Source: an uncultured Geobacteraceae bacterium (GTDB lineage: Bacteria > Desulfobacterota > Desulfuromonadia > Geobacterales > Pseudopelobacteraceae). From it: a stretch of DNA of 56,420 nt. The position numbers and the translations under genes were made by a program. Numbering within the stretch: position 1 is the first letter of the stretch; every line of letters starts with the position of its first letter. The stretch lies in the NCBI GenBank assembly GCA_903876875.1, contig CAIRBT010000074.1:1-56420 (forward strand), given 5' to 3'. Shown in pieces: positions 28,391 to 37,317 of the stretch. The notes below the pieces were generated by a model. The model saw only the letters and a program-made list of their open reading frames with translations. It ran no database searches and was not told the DNA's origin.

Positions 28391-31300
28391 ATGGAGAGAG
28401 AAAAATTTTCCCAGGGTTTCATTCGGCTGATGGCCGTGACCGACCCGGCGCAGCTGTCCCAGGAATTGGTGCCGTTTCTTGAGGGGAACGGCTTTGGTTA
28501 TGGCAGTCGAACCGCCGCCAATATCATGCTGCTGAAAGAGGTCTGTGCCGCAGAAACCCTGCTGCAGATAGTTACGGATGCCCGGCTCACCCCCTCCCCC
28601 GATCAGGCTCTCAACGCATTTGAACGGCTCACCGGTGTGCTGCCACCGGAAACCATGACCCGGCTTGCCGAACGGAAGAAGGGACTGACCCAGTGTATCC
28701 TGCTCTGTGGCTCCTCACCGTTTCTGGTGAGCCTGATGTACAAGGCTCCGGAAATTATTAGCTGGCTCTTCCTCGAAGGTGGCATCGAAGTGGGGCGTTC
28801 CGCTGAAAATATGCTGGCGGCTGTGGCAGCCACGGTTGAGGAGGACACGGATTTTCACTCACTGCAACGGGCACTCCGCTGTTTCAAACGTCGTGAAATC
28901 GTGCGGATCGCCGCTCGCGACCTGAATGGCCTCGCCCCCCTTGAAGAGGTGATGCGGGAACTCTCCGACCTGGCGTCGTCCACGCTTCAGGTGGCGTACA
29001 ACAGTTGCCGCCGCTGTCTGATTCGTGACCATGGAGTGCCGCTCCTGATCGCAGAAGGGGAGCATCCCCCCCGGGAAGCGGAGATGACGGTCATCGGCAT
29101 GGGGAAGCTGGGGGGGAGGGAGCTGAACTTCTCTTCTGATATTGATATTATCTACTTCTACGAAGCGGACCGGGGGGAGACCACCGGCATTGACAACGGC
29201 TCCGGAGGGTGCAAGGGGGGCATCTCACTCCACGCCTTCTTCAATAAGCTGGGGGAGATGGTCAGTAAAGCCCTCTCCCAGATTACAGAGGATGGTTTTG
29301 TCTTTCGGGTCGATGTGGGGCTGCGCCCCGAAGGGAAATCGGGTGACATGGCGGTGTCGCTCCGCTCTGCCGAGATTTATTACGAGTCGTGGGGACAGTC
29401 ATGGGAACGGACTGCCATGCTGAAGGCGCGTCCCGTTGCCGGTTCTCTGGCCGTGGGTGAACAGCTGCTGAAAATGCTCCAGCCGTTTATTTATCGGAAA
29501 TACCTCGATTACAACCTGATTGAAGATATGAAGCAGATGAAGCAGAAAATTGATGCTTCCCTGGCTCGTTCCCGTGAAGGTGAAATCAATCTCAAACTGG
29601 GACGGGGGGGCATTCGGGAGATCGAGTTCTTCATTCAGGCCCTGCAGTTGGTGTATGCGGGGAAAAACCCGAAACTGCGGGAACGGAATTCCCTCACCGC
29701 CCTTGATACTCTGCTGGCGGCCGGTCTGCTGGGTGAGGAGGATCACCTCAAGTTGCGGGAAGCCTATCGTTTTCTCCGCTCGGTGGAACACCGGATTCAG
29801 ATGGTGCAGGAGCGGCAGACCCATAACCTGCCGGGTAAGGAAGAGGAGATGCTGGCCCTGGCCCGGCGGAGCGGCTACCTGCGGAGCAACGGGCTGGAGC
29901 GGTTCCGTGAGGTACTCAATGAGCACCGTGATCAGGTCTCCTATATCTATGGCACCCTGTTCCATTGTCATGAAGACCCCTCCGTGGCAGAGGTGAGCCC
30001 CCAGGCACTCCTGCTGCTGGATCCGAAGGCCGATGCCGATCTGGTCAAGGATATGCTGGCGGAGCGGCATTTTGAGGATGTGGATCGTGCCTATGACAAC
30101 CTGGTATCCCTGCGTAAGGGGCCGGTGCGGGGCAATCTGGCAGAGCGGAGTCGGCGCATACTGGAGAAAATTGCACCGTTCATGGTGCAGGATCTCTTGG
30201 AATCCCCCGACCCGGATTTGGCACTGACCAATCTGGAACGGTTCATGGAAACCATTGCCCTTCGTCCCTCCTATTATGCACTGCTGGGAGAAAATCGCGC
30301 CACCATCAAGCTGCTGGTCTCTCTGTTTGGCATGTCGGAATTCCTCTCAAAAATACTGATTTCCCATCCGGAACTGTTGGACAGTCTGGTCTCCCGTTCC
30401 GGCCCCGCACTGGCACTGTCGAAGGAGGCGATGCTGGAGGAGTTGTCCACCCTGCTTGACCAGAGCGACTACTTTGAGGATCACCTGAATATTTTACGTC
30501 GCTACCGGAATGAACAGTTCCTCCGTATCGGCCTCAACGATATCCATGGCCGCCTGTTGCAGGGGGAGGTGACGACCCAGCTGAGTCTACTGGGAGAGGC
30601 CTGCCTCACCGCCGCCCACCGACTGGCCGTTTCCGATCTTAACCGGTTTGGCCGCCCCACCTGTCAAAAGATGGGCAGTCGTGCCGAAGCCCATCTGGCG
30701 ATCATCGCCATGGGGAAGCTGGGGGGGCAGGAACTTAACTACCACTCCGATCTGGATATCATATTCGTCTATGACCACCAGGGGTACACCGATGGTGAAA
30801 AGCAAATTTCAAACCATGAATATTTTGCCAAGGTAGCCCAGAAAATAATCTCGATTTTGACCATGCAGACCCGCGAGGGGTACGTTTACAAGATTGATAC
30901 CCGATTGCGGCCATCGGGCAATGCCGGGCCCTTGGTGACATCACTGGAGTCCTTCCTCGATTATCACCGTAAAGAGGCACAAATATGGGAACGTCAGGCA
31001 CTTACCAAGTCGCGGGTGGTACTTGGTGATGAGGCACTGGCAGGTCAGCTTCATGATGTCATTCGTCACACGGTGTACGGTTCCAGTATTGACGATGAGG
31101 GGCGCCAGGAGATCCGGCGGCTGCGCATGCGTATGGAACACGAACTGGCACGGGAGAAGGATGGCAGCTTCAATATTAAGACCGGCCGGGGGGGGATGGT
31201 TGACGTGGAGTTTGCCGTGCAGTACCTCCAACTACGTGAGGGGTGCAAAAATTCCGAATTGCGGACACCGAGCACGGTTATTGCACTCAAGGAACTGGGT

Positions 31301-31561
31301 ACCCTGGGGCTGCTGCCGGAGGGGAATGCCCAGACCCTGCTGGCCGGTTATAAATTCCTCCGCAAGCTGGAAAACCGCCTGCGTATCATCCACGACTATT
31401 CGGTGAATGATCTGTCCGGATCAAGAATATACCTGAATAAACTGGCACTTCGCCTCGGGTATGATCCGAAACTGAAAAATCCGGGAGCCGCTTTGATCGG
31501 TGACTACGGGGAAGTTACCGGCAACATTCGGGCGGTCTTTGATCGGCTCTTCGTTGAATAA
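28391..31561 (+). CDS. glnE: Glutamine synthetase adenylyltransferase/deadenylylase
   Basis: 1056 residues from ATG 28391, starting one base after the mtnA stop. Two nucleotidyltransferase halves are evident: GMGKLGGRELNFSSDIDIIY (N-terminal, deadenylylating) and AMGKLGGQELNYHSDLDIIF (C-terminal, adenylylating), each followed by the GlnE helical part with GRGGIREIEFF and GRGGMVDVEFAV. It modifies glutamine synthetase in response to PII and glutamine. Full length, motifs intact. Confidence 0.95.
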   Translation: MEREKFSQGFIRLMAVTDPAQLSQELVPFLEGNGFGYGSRTAANIMLLKEVCAAETLLQIVTDARLTPSPDQALNAFERLTGVLPPETMTRLAERKKGLTQCILLCGSSPFLVSLMYKAPEIISWLFLEGGIEVGRSAENMLAAVAATVEEDTDFHSLQRALRCFKRREIVRIAARDLNGLAPLEEVMRELSDLASSTLQVAYNSCRRCLIRDHGVPLLIAEGEHPPREAEMTVIGMGKLGGRELNFSSDIDIIYFYEADRGETTGIDNGSGGCKGGISLHAFFNKLGEMVSKALSQITEDGFVFRVDVGLRPEGKSGDMAVSLRSAEIYYESWGQSWERTAMLKARPVAGSLAVGEQLLKMLQPFIYRKYLDYNLIEDMKQMKQKIDASLARSREGEINLKLGRGGIREIEFFIQALQLVYAGKNPKLRERNSLTALDTLLAAGLLGEEDHLKLREAYRFLRSVEHRIQMVQERQTHNLPGKEEEMLALARRSGYLRSNGLERFREVLNEHRDQVSYIYGTLFHCHEDPSVAEVSPQALLLLDPKADADLVKDMLAERHFEDVDRAYDNLVSLRKGPVRGNLAERSRRILEKIAPFMVQDLLESPDPDLALTNLERFMETIALRPSYYALLGENRATIKLLVSLFGMSEFLSKILISHPELLDSLVSRSGPALALSKEAMLEELSTLLDQSDYFEDHLNILRRYRNEQFLRIGLNDIHGRLLQGEVTTQLSLLGEACLTAAHRLAVSDLNRFGRPTCQKMGSRAEAHLAIIAMGKLGGQELNYHSDLDIIFVYDHQGYTDGEKQISNHEYFAKVAQKIISILTMQTREGYVYKIDTRLRPSGNAGPLVTSLESFLDYHRKEAQIWERQALTKSRVVLGDEALAGQLHDVIRHTVYGSSIDDEGRQEIRRLRMRMEHELAREKDGSFNIKTGRGGMVDVEFAVQYLQLREGCKNSELRTPSTVIALKELGTLGLLPEGNAQTLLAGYKFLRKLENRLRIIHDYSVNDLSGSRIYLNKLALRLGYDPKLKNPGAALIGDYGEVTGNIRAVFDRLFVE

Positions 31562-31625
31562 TTTTAATGGGGGGGCATACTGGCCTGTTGACGGAGCAGG
31601 CATTCAAGAACGTTGCTTTCTCACT

Positions 31626-31805
31626 CTATGTATGTGGGGGGAGCGGTTCCACCCACTCATAGCCGCAGATAGGGCAGATCCCCTGCCCGGAGGCATAATA
31701 CTCCTCGCCGCACTTGGGGCAGGTAACATTGGGCTGGGGGCCACACAGGATGCAATCGGCACCCGGTTCCAGCTGGTTTCCGCAATAGATACAGGTTTCT
31801 CTCAT
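31626..31805 (-). CDS. Small double zinc-ribbon protein
   Basis: 59 residues with four CxxC pairs (CIYCGNQ, CILCG, CPKCGEEYY, CPICGYEW), so probably two zinc ribbons. GGAGG lies eight bases upstream of ATG 31805. It ends MRET...PPHT with no other domain. Function unknown; just upstream of the panE-type gene on the same strand's 3' side (the panE stop is at 31823), so the two probably form one transcript. Confidence 0.7.
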   Translation of the reverse strand: MRETCIYCGNQLEPGADCILCGPQPNVTCPKCGEEYYASGQGICPICGYEWVEPLPPHT

Positions 31806-31822
31806 GGGTGCCGCCTCCGTAG

Positions 31823-32734
31823 TTATTTTTTCTCCACCTGTTCCAATAACGTGGTGAGCATCTCCACCCGTGTCATGGCAACCCCCTCCCGTTGGCCGAA
31901 TTCCAAGGGCTTTCTCAAGATGGCTGTGAGCTCCATCTCCCGCCCCGCTTCCCGGTCAATCTGCATGGAGGGTTTGTAGGCACCCATGGTGTCGGTAAAG
32001 GTGAGCATGGTCTGGGCGTACTCTGCCGCAATGGGTAGCCGGAGCTGCTGGGCATTGGCCCCCGCGATGACCTCTGCCATGATCTCTGCCAGTAGTGCCC
32101 TGGTTGCGGGGACAGCCAGCAGGCGGTCAACCGGTTGCAACAGCAGGGCGGAGAGGCCGTTGAACGGGATATTCCAGACCAGCTTTTCCCAGCGGCTCTT
32201 TGTCAGGTCATCCGTACTCCGGCAGTCAACGGTGCAGTGGCGGAACAGAGCAGCGATCCTTTCCACCCGTTCGCTTGTAATCCTGACATGCTCCCCCATG
32301 ACGATACGCCCCGCCCCCAGATGGTGGACGGTTCCCGCTTCACCTCGATTGGAACAGAGAAAGGCCACTCCGCCGAGAATTCGTTCGGCACCGAACAGTT
32401 TGGCCAACGCTTCTTCATTGCCCAGGCCGTTTTGCAGGGTGAGAATCTGGGTCTGGTCATGGAGCAGTGGGGTTATGAGGGGGGAGAATGCATCGTTGCT
32501 GCCGGTCTTCAGGCCGACCAGCACCAGATCGACAGGGCCGATCTCCGCCGGGCTGCGGTACCCCTGAACATGGGGGAGGTGGAAATTGCCATCGGGTGAG
32601 TAGACGCGCAGGCCGTCACCGGTGATGGCATCGTAATCGCTCCGGAGCAGGAAATGCACATCTGCTCCCCCCCGTTGCAACAGTGCTCCGTAGTAGAGAC
32701 CGAGAGCCCCCGAACCAACAATAGCAATTTTCAT
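31823..32734 (-). CDS. panE: 2-dehydropantoate 2-reductase family protein (ApbA/PanE)
   Basis: 303 residues from ATG 32734; the frame is open further upstream, but this Met begins the Rossmann motif KIAIVGSGALGLYYGALLQ. Further family features: VLVGLKTGSNDAF, LTLQNGLGNEEAL, KSRWEKLVWNIPFNGLSALL and the C-terminal KPSMQIDREAGREMELTAI with the catalytic Lys and Glu. It reduces ketopantoate with NADPH in pantothenate synthesis, though some family members reduce other 2-oxoacids. Confidence 0.88.
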   Translation of the reverse strand: MKIAIVGSGALGLYYGALLQRGGADVHFLLRSDYDAITGDGLRVYSPDGNFHLPHVQGYRSPAEIGPVDLVLVGLKTGSNDAFSPLITPLLHDQTQILTLQNGLGNEEALAKLFGAERILGGVAFLCSNRGEAGTVHHLGAGRIVMGEHVRITSERVERIAALFRHCTVDCRSTDDLTKSRWEKLVWNIPFNGLSALLLQPVDRLLAVPATRALLAEIMAEVIAGANAQQLRLPIAAEYAQTMLTFTDTMGAYKPSMQIDREAGREMELTAILRKPLEFGQREGVAMTRVEMLTTLLEQVEKK

Positions 32735-32829
32735 GAAAACCTGCCTCATTCCCGGTAATGGGGTATGCGATGTGTGTGTTATACCGTTGAGCGGAGGCAA
32801 ACGGTCTGAGGAGGGCACCGGGTGTGGGG

Positions 32830-33249
32830 TTAGCGGAGTGAAGGGGTGTCCTGTTCGGTTGCGGCAACAACCCTGCGCTGAGCCACCAGCAGCTTTCCTG
32901 CACAACGGATATGTTCTTTCAGTACCCCAATTTCATAAAACGGTCGCTCGGCGGTATCGGCTTCGTATCCTGCCAGAACATCCTCATAAATATGTAAGCC
33001 CCGCTCAAGCATTTTACAGAGTGTTATCTGTCGGTCCAGCGGGAGCTTCGCTCTGCCTGTTTTCCAGTCGGAGACGGTCACCTCAGTAACGGCCAACTGT
33101 GCGGCAATGAACTGATCAGTTGCATCAAGTCGCTCAAGTCCGGCCAAGACCGGTGGCATGACGAGCATGCGCAACTCATCAACCAATTCATTAAAATCCT
33201 TGAGACTCAGCACAACTTTCAGCCCATCGACATCATTCAGGTATTTCAT
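32830..33249 (-). CDS. HTH-domain protein (XRE-like)
   Basis: 139 residues. The middle resembles a helix-turn-helix: FIAAQLAVTEVTVSDWKTGRAKLPLDRQ. The N-terminal and C-terminal parts match nothing I know. GGGAGG lies 11 bases before ATG 33249. Probably a local DNA-binding regulator; targets unknown. It lies near the hairpin element at 33321-33385. Confidence 0.55.
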   Translation of the reverse strand: MKYLNDVDGLKVVLSLKDFNELVDELRMLVMPPVLAGLERLDATDQFIAAQLAVTEVTVSDWKTGRAKLPLDRQITLCKMLERGLHIYEDVLAGYEADTAERPFYEIGVLKEHIRCAGKLLVAQRRVVAATEQDTPSLR

Positions 33250-33320
33250 TCAGCTATGATCCTCCCGGCGAACTGCATAGTCTTACTATCTAGCACTCCC
33301 AATTGGCAAACACAATAAAA

Positions 33321-33385
33321 AAGTACCGCGACGGGCGGTGTGGTGCCGTGGTAAAACGGTAACCAGTGCCGCAAGGGCGGTACTT
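33321..33385. repeat. Long imperfect hairpin, REP-like
   Basis: Outer 9-bp arms AAGTACCGC (33321-33329) and GCGGTACTT (33377-33385) enclose further self-complementary parts (CCGTGGTAAAACGG). A second GTAC-containing segment (GGTGGTACG) follows. It is in the space between the SRAP and HTH genes and has no T-run, so it is more like a REP/MITE-type palindrome than a terminator. Confidence 0.45.
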
Positions 33386-33420
33386 CCGGTGGTACGTTTC
33401 CCGCCGTAGTGCGGAAAGGA

Positions 33421-34077
33421 TTACATGTGAATAATGCAGGAAGCGCTGTCAAACCGGAGGTTATTCACCAACCCCGGAACCGGATAGGCCACCATTAAAT
33501 CGGCAGAGCAGGGTGTATATAATTCCGGGGTAAGCTCTGTATCAGTGGTGGTACAGTCGAGCCAGAGGTTATACTGTTCCGGTTGCAGTATGACCGGCAT
33601 CCGGTCATTGATGGGGAGCACCAGTTCATTTGCTTCGGTGGTAAGGATGGCGCAGGTTTCGATGTCGCAGCCATCCTCCCCGCGATAACTGCCCCAGATT
33701 CCGGCAAAGCCGACGGCAGAGCTATTGGCAAGACGGATATAAAAAGGCTGCTTCTGGCTTTCAGCCGGGAGCCAGTCGTAGAAACCGGAAGCCGGAATAA
33801 TACACCGGTGACCATTGAGCGCAGCAGCATAGAGTGGATCCGTGCCAATTGATTCCGACGGAATGTTGATGACCGGTTGGTCAGTTTCTGCCGGTAGACC
33901 GGTAGTCAATCCCCAGGTCAGGGTGTCAAGCTTGTTCCGGTTTCCGGTACGCCGTACCACAACAATATTCTGACCGGGAGCGATGTTATAGCGCAGTTCG
34001 TACTGCGGAATTTCAGCAAGATCAAAGGTCTTTGCCAAAACTTCAGGGTGGATATTTAACGTGAATCGACAGCACAT
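33421..34077 (-). CDS. SRAP-domain protein (YedK/HMCES-like) with altered active site
   Basis: 218 residues from ATG 34077 (AAGGAG seven bases upstream), placing the catalytic Cys at position 2 after Met removal (MCCRF; usual MCGRF). SRAP proteins crosslink to abasic sites in single-stranded DNA through this Cys. The fold is clear (RYNIAPGQ, GHRCIIPASGFYDW, NDRMPVILQPE), but the usual Glu of FYEW is Asp101 here, the usual His of HDRMP is Asn157, and the NAR motif reads N71-I-P. Crosslink formation may remain while ring-opening or release is impaired. A promoter-like pair lies upstream on its strand. Confidence 0.85.
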   Translation of the reverse strand: MCCRFTLNIHPEVLAKTFDLAEIPQYELRYNIAPGQNIVVVRRTGNRNKLDTLTWGLTTGLPAETDQPVINIPSESIGTDPLYAAALNGHRCIIPASGFYDWLPAESQKQPFYIRLANSSAVGFAGIWGSYRGEDGCDIETCAILTTEANELVLPINDRMPVILQPEQYNLWLDCTTTDTELTPELYTPCSADLMVAYPVPGLVNNLRFDSASCIIHM

Positions 34078-34105
34078 GGGTTCGCTCCTTCGATGATGAG
34101 TGAAG

Positions 34106-34135
34106 ACTATACGTGAAAAGGGGCTCTTTTGACAA
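34106..34135 (-). promoter_or_regulatory. Candidate promoter of the SRAP gene
   Basis: On the reverse strand TTGTCA (34135-34130) and TATAGT (34111-34106) are separated by 18 bases, 29 bases before the gene's start. Confidence 0.4.
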
Positions 34136-34259
34136 ATAATTTTAACTATATTGGGCGAAATTACTACAATTTTTTTAACAAGTGCCGATTGAGAGAAGTA
34201 TAACTGGGGTGTCAGGGGTGGGAATACCTGCCGGTTACCGTTCTGAAAGGACGTTTTTA

Positions 34260-34287
34260 TTGGCAAAAACAGCTGTATCGGTATAAA
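34260..34287 (+). promoter_or_regulatory. Candidate promoter of the magnetosome-type cluster
   Basis: TTGGCA (34260-34265), 16-base spacer, TATAAA (34282-34287), about 85 bases before the first gene of the forward run at 34378. A weaker alternative is TTAACA / TATAAC around 34177-34206. The ~300 bases between the SRAP gene and 34378 hold no gene. Confidence 0.4.
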
Positions 34288-34377
34288 AACAGTGGAAAAA
34301 TAGTGACACTTCACGTATAGAGATAGGCCACTGGGTGAATCTCAGCTTGAACAGCTTCGAAGGATGGCGCAGGATCG

Positions 34378-35043
34378 ATGAACATCGATGGCTTATATGA
34401 AATAATCGATATGGAATTATGGGACAATCCGGTTGCCGGCCTCCCTATACCGGTACATATCAGTATTCAGGGGAAAAAGGGTAAGGTTCATTTTACCGGC
34501 TTTGATGGCCGCATGGAACTCAAAAAGAGCGGAGACCGATACCTGTTTACCTGGGCGGGGCACTACGAAGGGGATCGCCCGTGCGGCTATGGAAACTTCA
34601 CCAGTGTCGATGGTACCCTGCATGGCAGATTGTATATGTACGACTGCTACGAAACCTCTTTTGTGGCTCGTAAAACAACTTTAGTGAAAAAACGGGCCCG
34701 GAGGATTAACCGGGAACTGCTGGTCGTGACCGCCCGGCAACCGTTTAAAGAATGGGCTGAAGCCCAGTCTGGCTGGAACGGCCATGCCATGGGGGATGTG
34801 ACTGTCTATCGTTCGGTCTATCTGATTCTGCCACAGGAAACCGCCCAGCAGCGGGATCTGCTGCTGGCTGTTTTGTATGAAGAAATATTTACGGAGCAGC
34901 TCTACAGCCGAAGCAGAAACGATGCCACCTGGCCCCTGAACAGAACCGTAGCACTTTTTAAAAGATGGTTTGACGTGGAATTTCATCCGGTGATTACCGA
35001 TCTGAGTGATGACGACACTGCTGACATTGGCGGCTGCGAATAG
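34378..35043 (+). CDS. Hypothetical protein, first gene of the cluster
   Basis: 221 residues, no signal peptide or membrane segment. The N-terminal half is beta-rich with regularly spaced Gly and aromatic residues (VHISIQGKKGKVHFTGFDGR, YLFTWAGHYEGDRPCGYGNF) and looks like a small beta-barrel. The C-terminal half is helical (LLLAVLYEEIFTEQLYSR, VALFKRWFDVEFHPVI) and ends in an acidic tail (DLSDDDTADIGG). I do not recognise a family. AGGA precedes the ATG. It lies 29 bases before the small membrane protein gene, so probably leads the operon. Confidence 0.6.
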   Translation: MNIDGLYEIIDMELWDNPVAGLPIPVHISIQGKKGKVHFTGFDGRMELKKSGDRYLFTWAGHYEGDRPCGYGNFTSVDGTLHGRLYMYDCYETSFVARKTTLVKKRARRINRELLVVTARQPFKEWAEAQSGWNGHAMGDVTVYRSVYLILPQETAQQRDLLLAVLYEEIFTEQLYSRSRNDATWPLNRTVALFKRWFDVEFHPVITDLSDDDTADIGGCE

Positions 35044-35072
35044 AAAAACTTATAAGAAACGAGGGACAGAGC

Positions 35073-35333
35073 ATGGCACAGCCAGAAACAACAGGGGAAA
35101 ACCGGAGTCGCATCAGCTATGGCAGTGCGCCGAGTGCCAGTGAAAATGTCCACACGGCATGTTCGGTGTTTGGCAAGACCGTGGCTGGTCTGGGGGTCGG
35201 GATAGTGACCGGCATCAGTCTGGCGGTGGTGGCCGCCGCCAGTGAAGTGGCCGTACCTGCCATATTGCTGCTGAAAGTGCTCGGATTTACCGGTGGTGCC
35301 TTCGGATTTGTCAGTGGAATCAAGAAGGATTAA
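35073..35333 (+). CDS. Small Gly-rich membrane protein, copy A
   Basis: 86 residues. A polar N-terminal third is followed by HTACSVFGKTVAGLGVGIVT and a second hydrophobic segment (ASEVAVPAILLLKVLGFTGG), ending in GFVSGIKKD; two membrane passes are likely. It is a clear paralogue of the gene at 40911-41180 (same length class, same NVHTAC/NIHTAC entry, same GIKKD/GIKRD ending). Small two-helix proteins of this size are typical of magnetosome membranes (for example MamC, MamF), but I cannot equate it with one. GAGGGA ribosome site. Confidence 0.65.
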   Translation: MAQPETTGENRSRISYGSAPSASENVHTACSVFGKTVAGLGVGIVTGISLAVVAAASEVAVPAILLLKVLGFTGGAFGFVSGIKKD

Positions 35334-35474
35334 TGAGATAATTAAATCTCGTAGTTGACACGTATACAAAAATATGAAATAAGTTCAGTCAAGTAACTGG
35401 ATTTTGCTGGTGATACATCTGAAATTTAATTTACAATGAGTTGAAGAATATTTTGCATATACGCGGAGGGATCT

Positions 35475-36554
35475 ATGGCTGCTCCAAAAATTATGAATGT
35501 TGGTATTGATTTCGGAAGTTCTATCAGTGTGATATCTGCCGATAACGGCGTCCGTGCCTGTGTGCCGAGTTTTGTCGGTTTCCCGAAGGACATGATCGCC
35601 CGGAAGTTGCTTGGCAAAGAGTATCTGGTGGGTGATGATGCCATCAAGAACCGCCTTTCTTGTAACATTTTCCGTCCTCTGGAACGGGGGGTTCTCAAGT
35701 ATTCGGATCACATTGAGGAAAATGAAAGCGATTACCGACAGATCGTCTGGGTAGCCCAGATCATCTTCAATCACCTGATAAATCTTGCCACCCAGGGGAG
35801 ACCCCAGGATTTCATCATCCGTGCCTGCATCGGTACCCCCTCACTGGCCAACGACAAAAACAAACAGGCACTTCTTGATTTGACTGAATCAATGATGGAT
35901 TGTGCCCAGATTGTTTCCGAGCCCTTCTCGGTTGCTTACGGCATGAGTCTTTTGAGTAACACCCTTATCGTAGACATCGGTGGCGGAACCGTTGACCTCT
36001 GTCGTATGCAGGGTGTGTACCCGACCCAGGAAGACCAGTTGACAGTGTACAAAGCGGGCGATTATATCGATAACGTTTTCTTTGATCTGCTGGATGCCAA
36101 GTATCCTGATGCAAATTATACCATTAATATGCTCAGAACCTTTAAAGAAGAGAACGCCACTATTTCTGATACCGATGAAAAACTGGTACTGACTCTGCCG
36201 GTCTGCGGCAGGCCGACCGAACTGGATTTGACTGAGGAGCTGCGTCAGGCGTGCAGTTCCATCGTTCCGGATATAGCCGATGCCATCAAATACCTCATCT
36301 CTACCCATGACCCTGAATTTCAGGAAGAGTTAAAAGGCAATATTGTCCTGGCCGGCGGAGGCAGCAAGATCATCGGTCTCTGTGAAGAACTGGAAAAATA
36401 TATGACCCAATCACTGGGCTATGGCAGCGTGCGCAGGGTACCCGATCCGGTCTATGCCGGTGCCAACGGAGCTTTGATGTACTGCAAGGATATGCCCGAG
36501 GATTTCTGGATTGAATTGAAGGAAAGCAGAGTACAAAAAACTGCAAAAAAATAG
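35475..36554 (+). CDS. mamK: MamK, actin-like magnetosome filament protein
   Basis: 359 residues, like Magnetospirillum MamK (~350). Actin-fold nucleotide sites: phosphate 1 NVGIDFGSS near residue 8-16, phosphate 2 V-D167-I-GGGTVDL, and adenosine site NIVLAGGGSKI. The MamK-type stretch FVGFPKDMIARKLLGKEYLV followed by GDDA separates it from MreB and ParM. MamK filaments position magnetosomes in a chain and segregate it at division. GGAGGG ribosome site seven bases before the ATG; ~140 bases of non-coding DNA precede, possibly with a secondary promoter (TTGACA at ~35352). The acidic repeat protein two genes on may be its partner. Confidence 0.93.
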   Translation: MAAPKIMNVGIDFGSSISVISADNGVRACVPSFVGFPKDMIARKLLGKEYLVGDDAIKNRLSCNIFRPLERGVLKYSDHIEENESDYRQIVWVAQIIFNHLINLATQGRPQDFIIRACIGTPSLANDKNKQALLDLTESMMDCAQIVSEPFSVAYGMSLLSNTLIVDIGGGTVDLCRMQGVYPTQEDQLTVYKAGDYIDNVFFDLLDAKYPDANYTINMLRTFKEENATISDTDEKLVLTLPVCGRPTELDLTEELRQACSSIVPDIADAIKYLISTHDPEFQEELKGNIVLAGGGSKIIGLCEELEKYMTQSLGYGSVRRVPDPVYAGANGALMYCKDMPEDFWIELKESRVQKTAKK

Positions 36555-36650
36555 CAATCTGCCGATGAGAGAAGCCTGTATCCGGTAAACGGCTCACGCT
36601 TTCGCTGTACGGCGGATGGTACTATAGTACTATTTTGCACAGCCTGCATG

Positions 36651-36707
36651 TGCTTCGATGTCCTTCGATGCCCTTCGATGCCCTCTCCAGGTTATACGTT
36701 CCTGGAG
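36651..36707. repeat. Three tandem 10-bp repeats and a hairpin after mamK
   Basis: Units TGCTTCGATG, TCCTTCGATG and CCCTTCGATG (36651-36680) are followed by a stem CTCCAGG (36685-36691) / CCTGGAG (36701-36707) and, after GGGGTGTGGTG, a short T-run. It may be a weak terminator or an attenuating hairpin splitting mamK from downstream genes; the ~250-base gap has no gene. Confidence 0.45.
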
Positions 36708-36803
36708 GGGGTGTGGTGTTTTTAGGTGGTTAAACAGGATGGCATATGGTGAGGACTCTCTCTTATAATTTGTAGCAATGGTACCTATTGGTGAGGCGCA
36801 TAC

Positions 36804-37277
36804 ATGGAGAGCCGTTTCAGAATCCGCACCGTAATAGCCCGGGTAGCTCGCGGGGGGCGCTCGTTGCTGGTAGGTTCGGTCGCCGCCGAAACCTCGAAGA
36901 TTAGCCGGGTACTGACCTTTCTGGTTCCCGACCGCAGGGAGCTTCCGGCAGGCAGGAAAATTAAGAAACTGACAAAAAACCTGGATCGCACCAGACTGCG
37001 TCTGGTACGGCGTGTGACTCGCACCGTAGGGTTCGGGTGGCAACAACACCCCGTGGCCTCGGGAGTTCGCCGGGTGGTCAGAGTTGAACAAAAGCTATTT
37101 CGGGTAACGTCGCGGTTGTTTCGCGCCATTGCCGCAAAAGCGGCTGAAAATATTCCGCCCGAACAGGGGGGCTTTGCACAGTCAGTCCGGAGCGGAAAAC
37201 GGGTCATCAAGGCTCTGGCCAGATTATGGCGGTTCAACATTGAGCAGCGTAATGGACTGAATCCAACACACAGATAA
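36804..37277 (+). CDS. Highly basic Arg-rich protein
   Basis: 157 residues with an extreme excess of Arg/Lys over Asp/Glu (e.g. RIRTVIARVARGGRS, TRLRLVRRVTRTVG, SGVRRVVRVEQKLFRV) and few aromatic residues; predicted mostly helical. No signal or membrane segment. Located between mamK and the very acidic repeat gene, 40 bases before the latter's start. GGTGAGG precedes the ATG. A reverse-strand reading (36785-37240) exists but lacks context. No family; charge complementarity with the next gene's product suggests a polycation/polyanion pairing, or binding to the filament or the membrane surface. Confidence 0.55.
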   Translation: MESRFRIRTVIARVARGGRSLLVGSVAAETSKISRVLTFLVPDRRELPAGRKIKKLTKNLDRTRLRLVRRVTRTVGFGWQQHPVASGVRRVVRVEQKLFRVTSRLFRAIAAKAAENIPPEQGGFAQSVRSGKRVIKALARLWRFNIEQRNGLNPTHR

Positions 37278-37317
37278 AGAAATGCCAGATATCGCGAGAA
37301 ACGGGAAGGAGAAGACC

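Noticed and set aside
34378..34623. Reverse frame near 34417-34623
   Set aside because: Shadow of the first cluster gene with no supporting signal.
36785..37240. Reverse frame opposite the basic protein
   Set aside because: Also Arg/Thr-rich, but the forward frame is co-directional with the cluster and has a better start. Kept only as an alternative.
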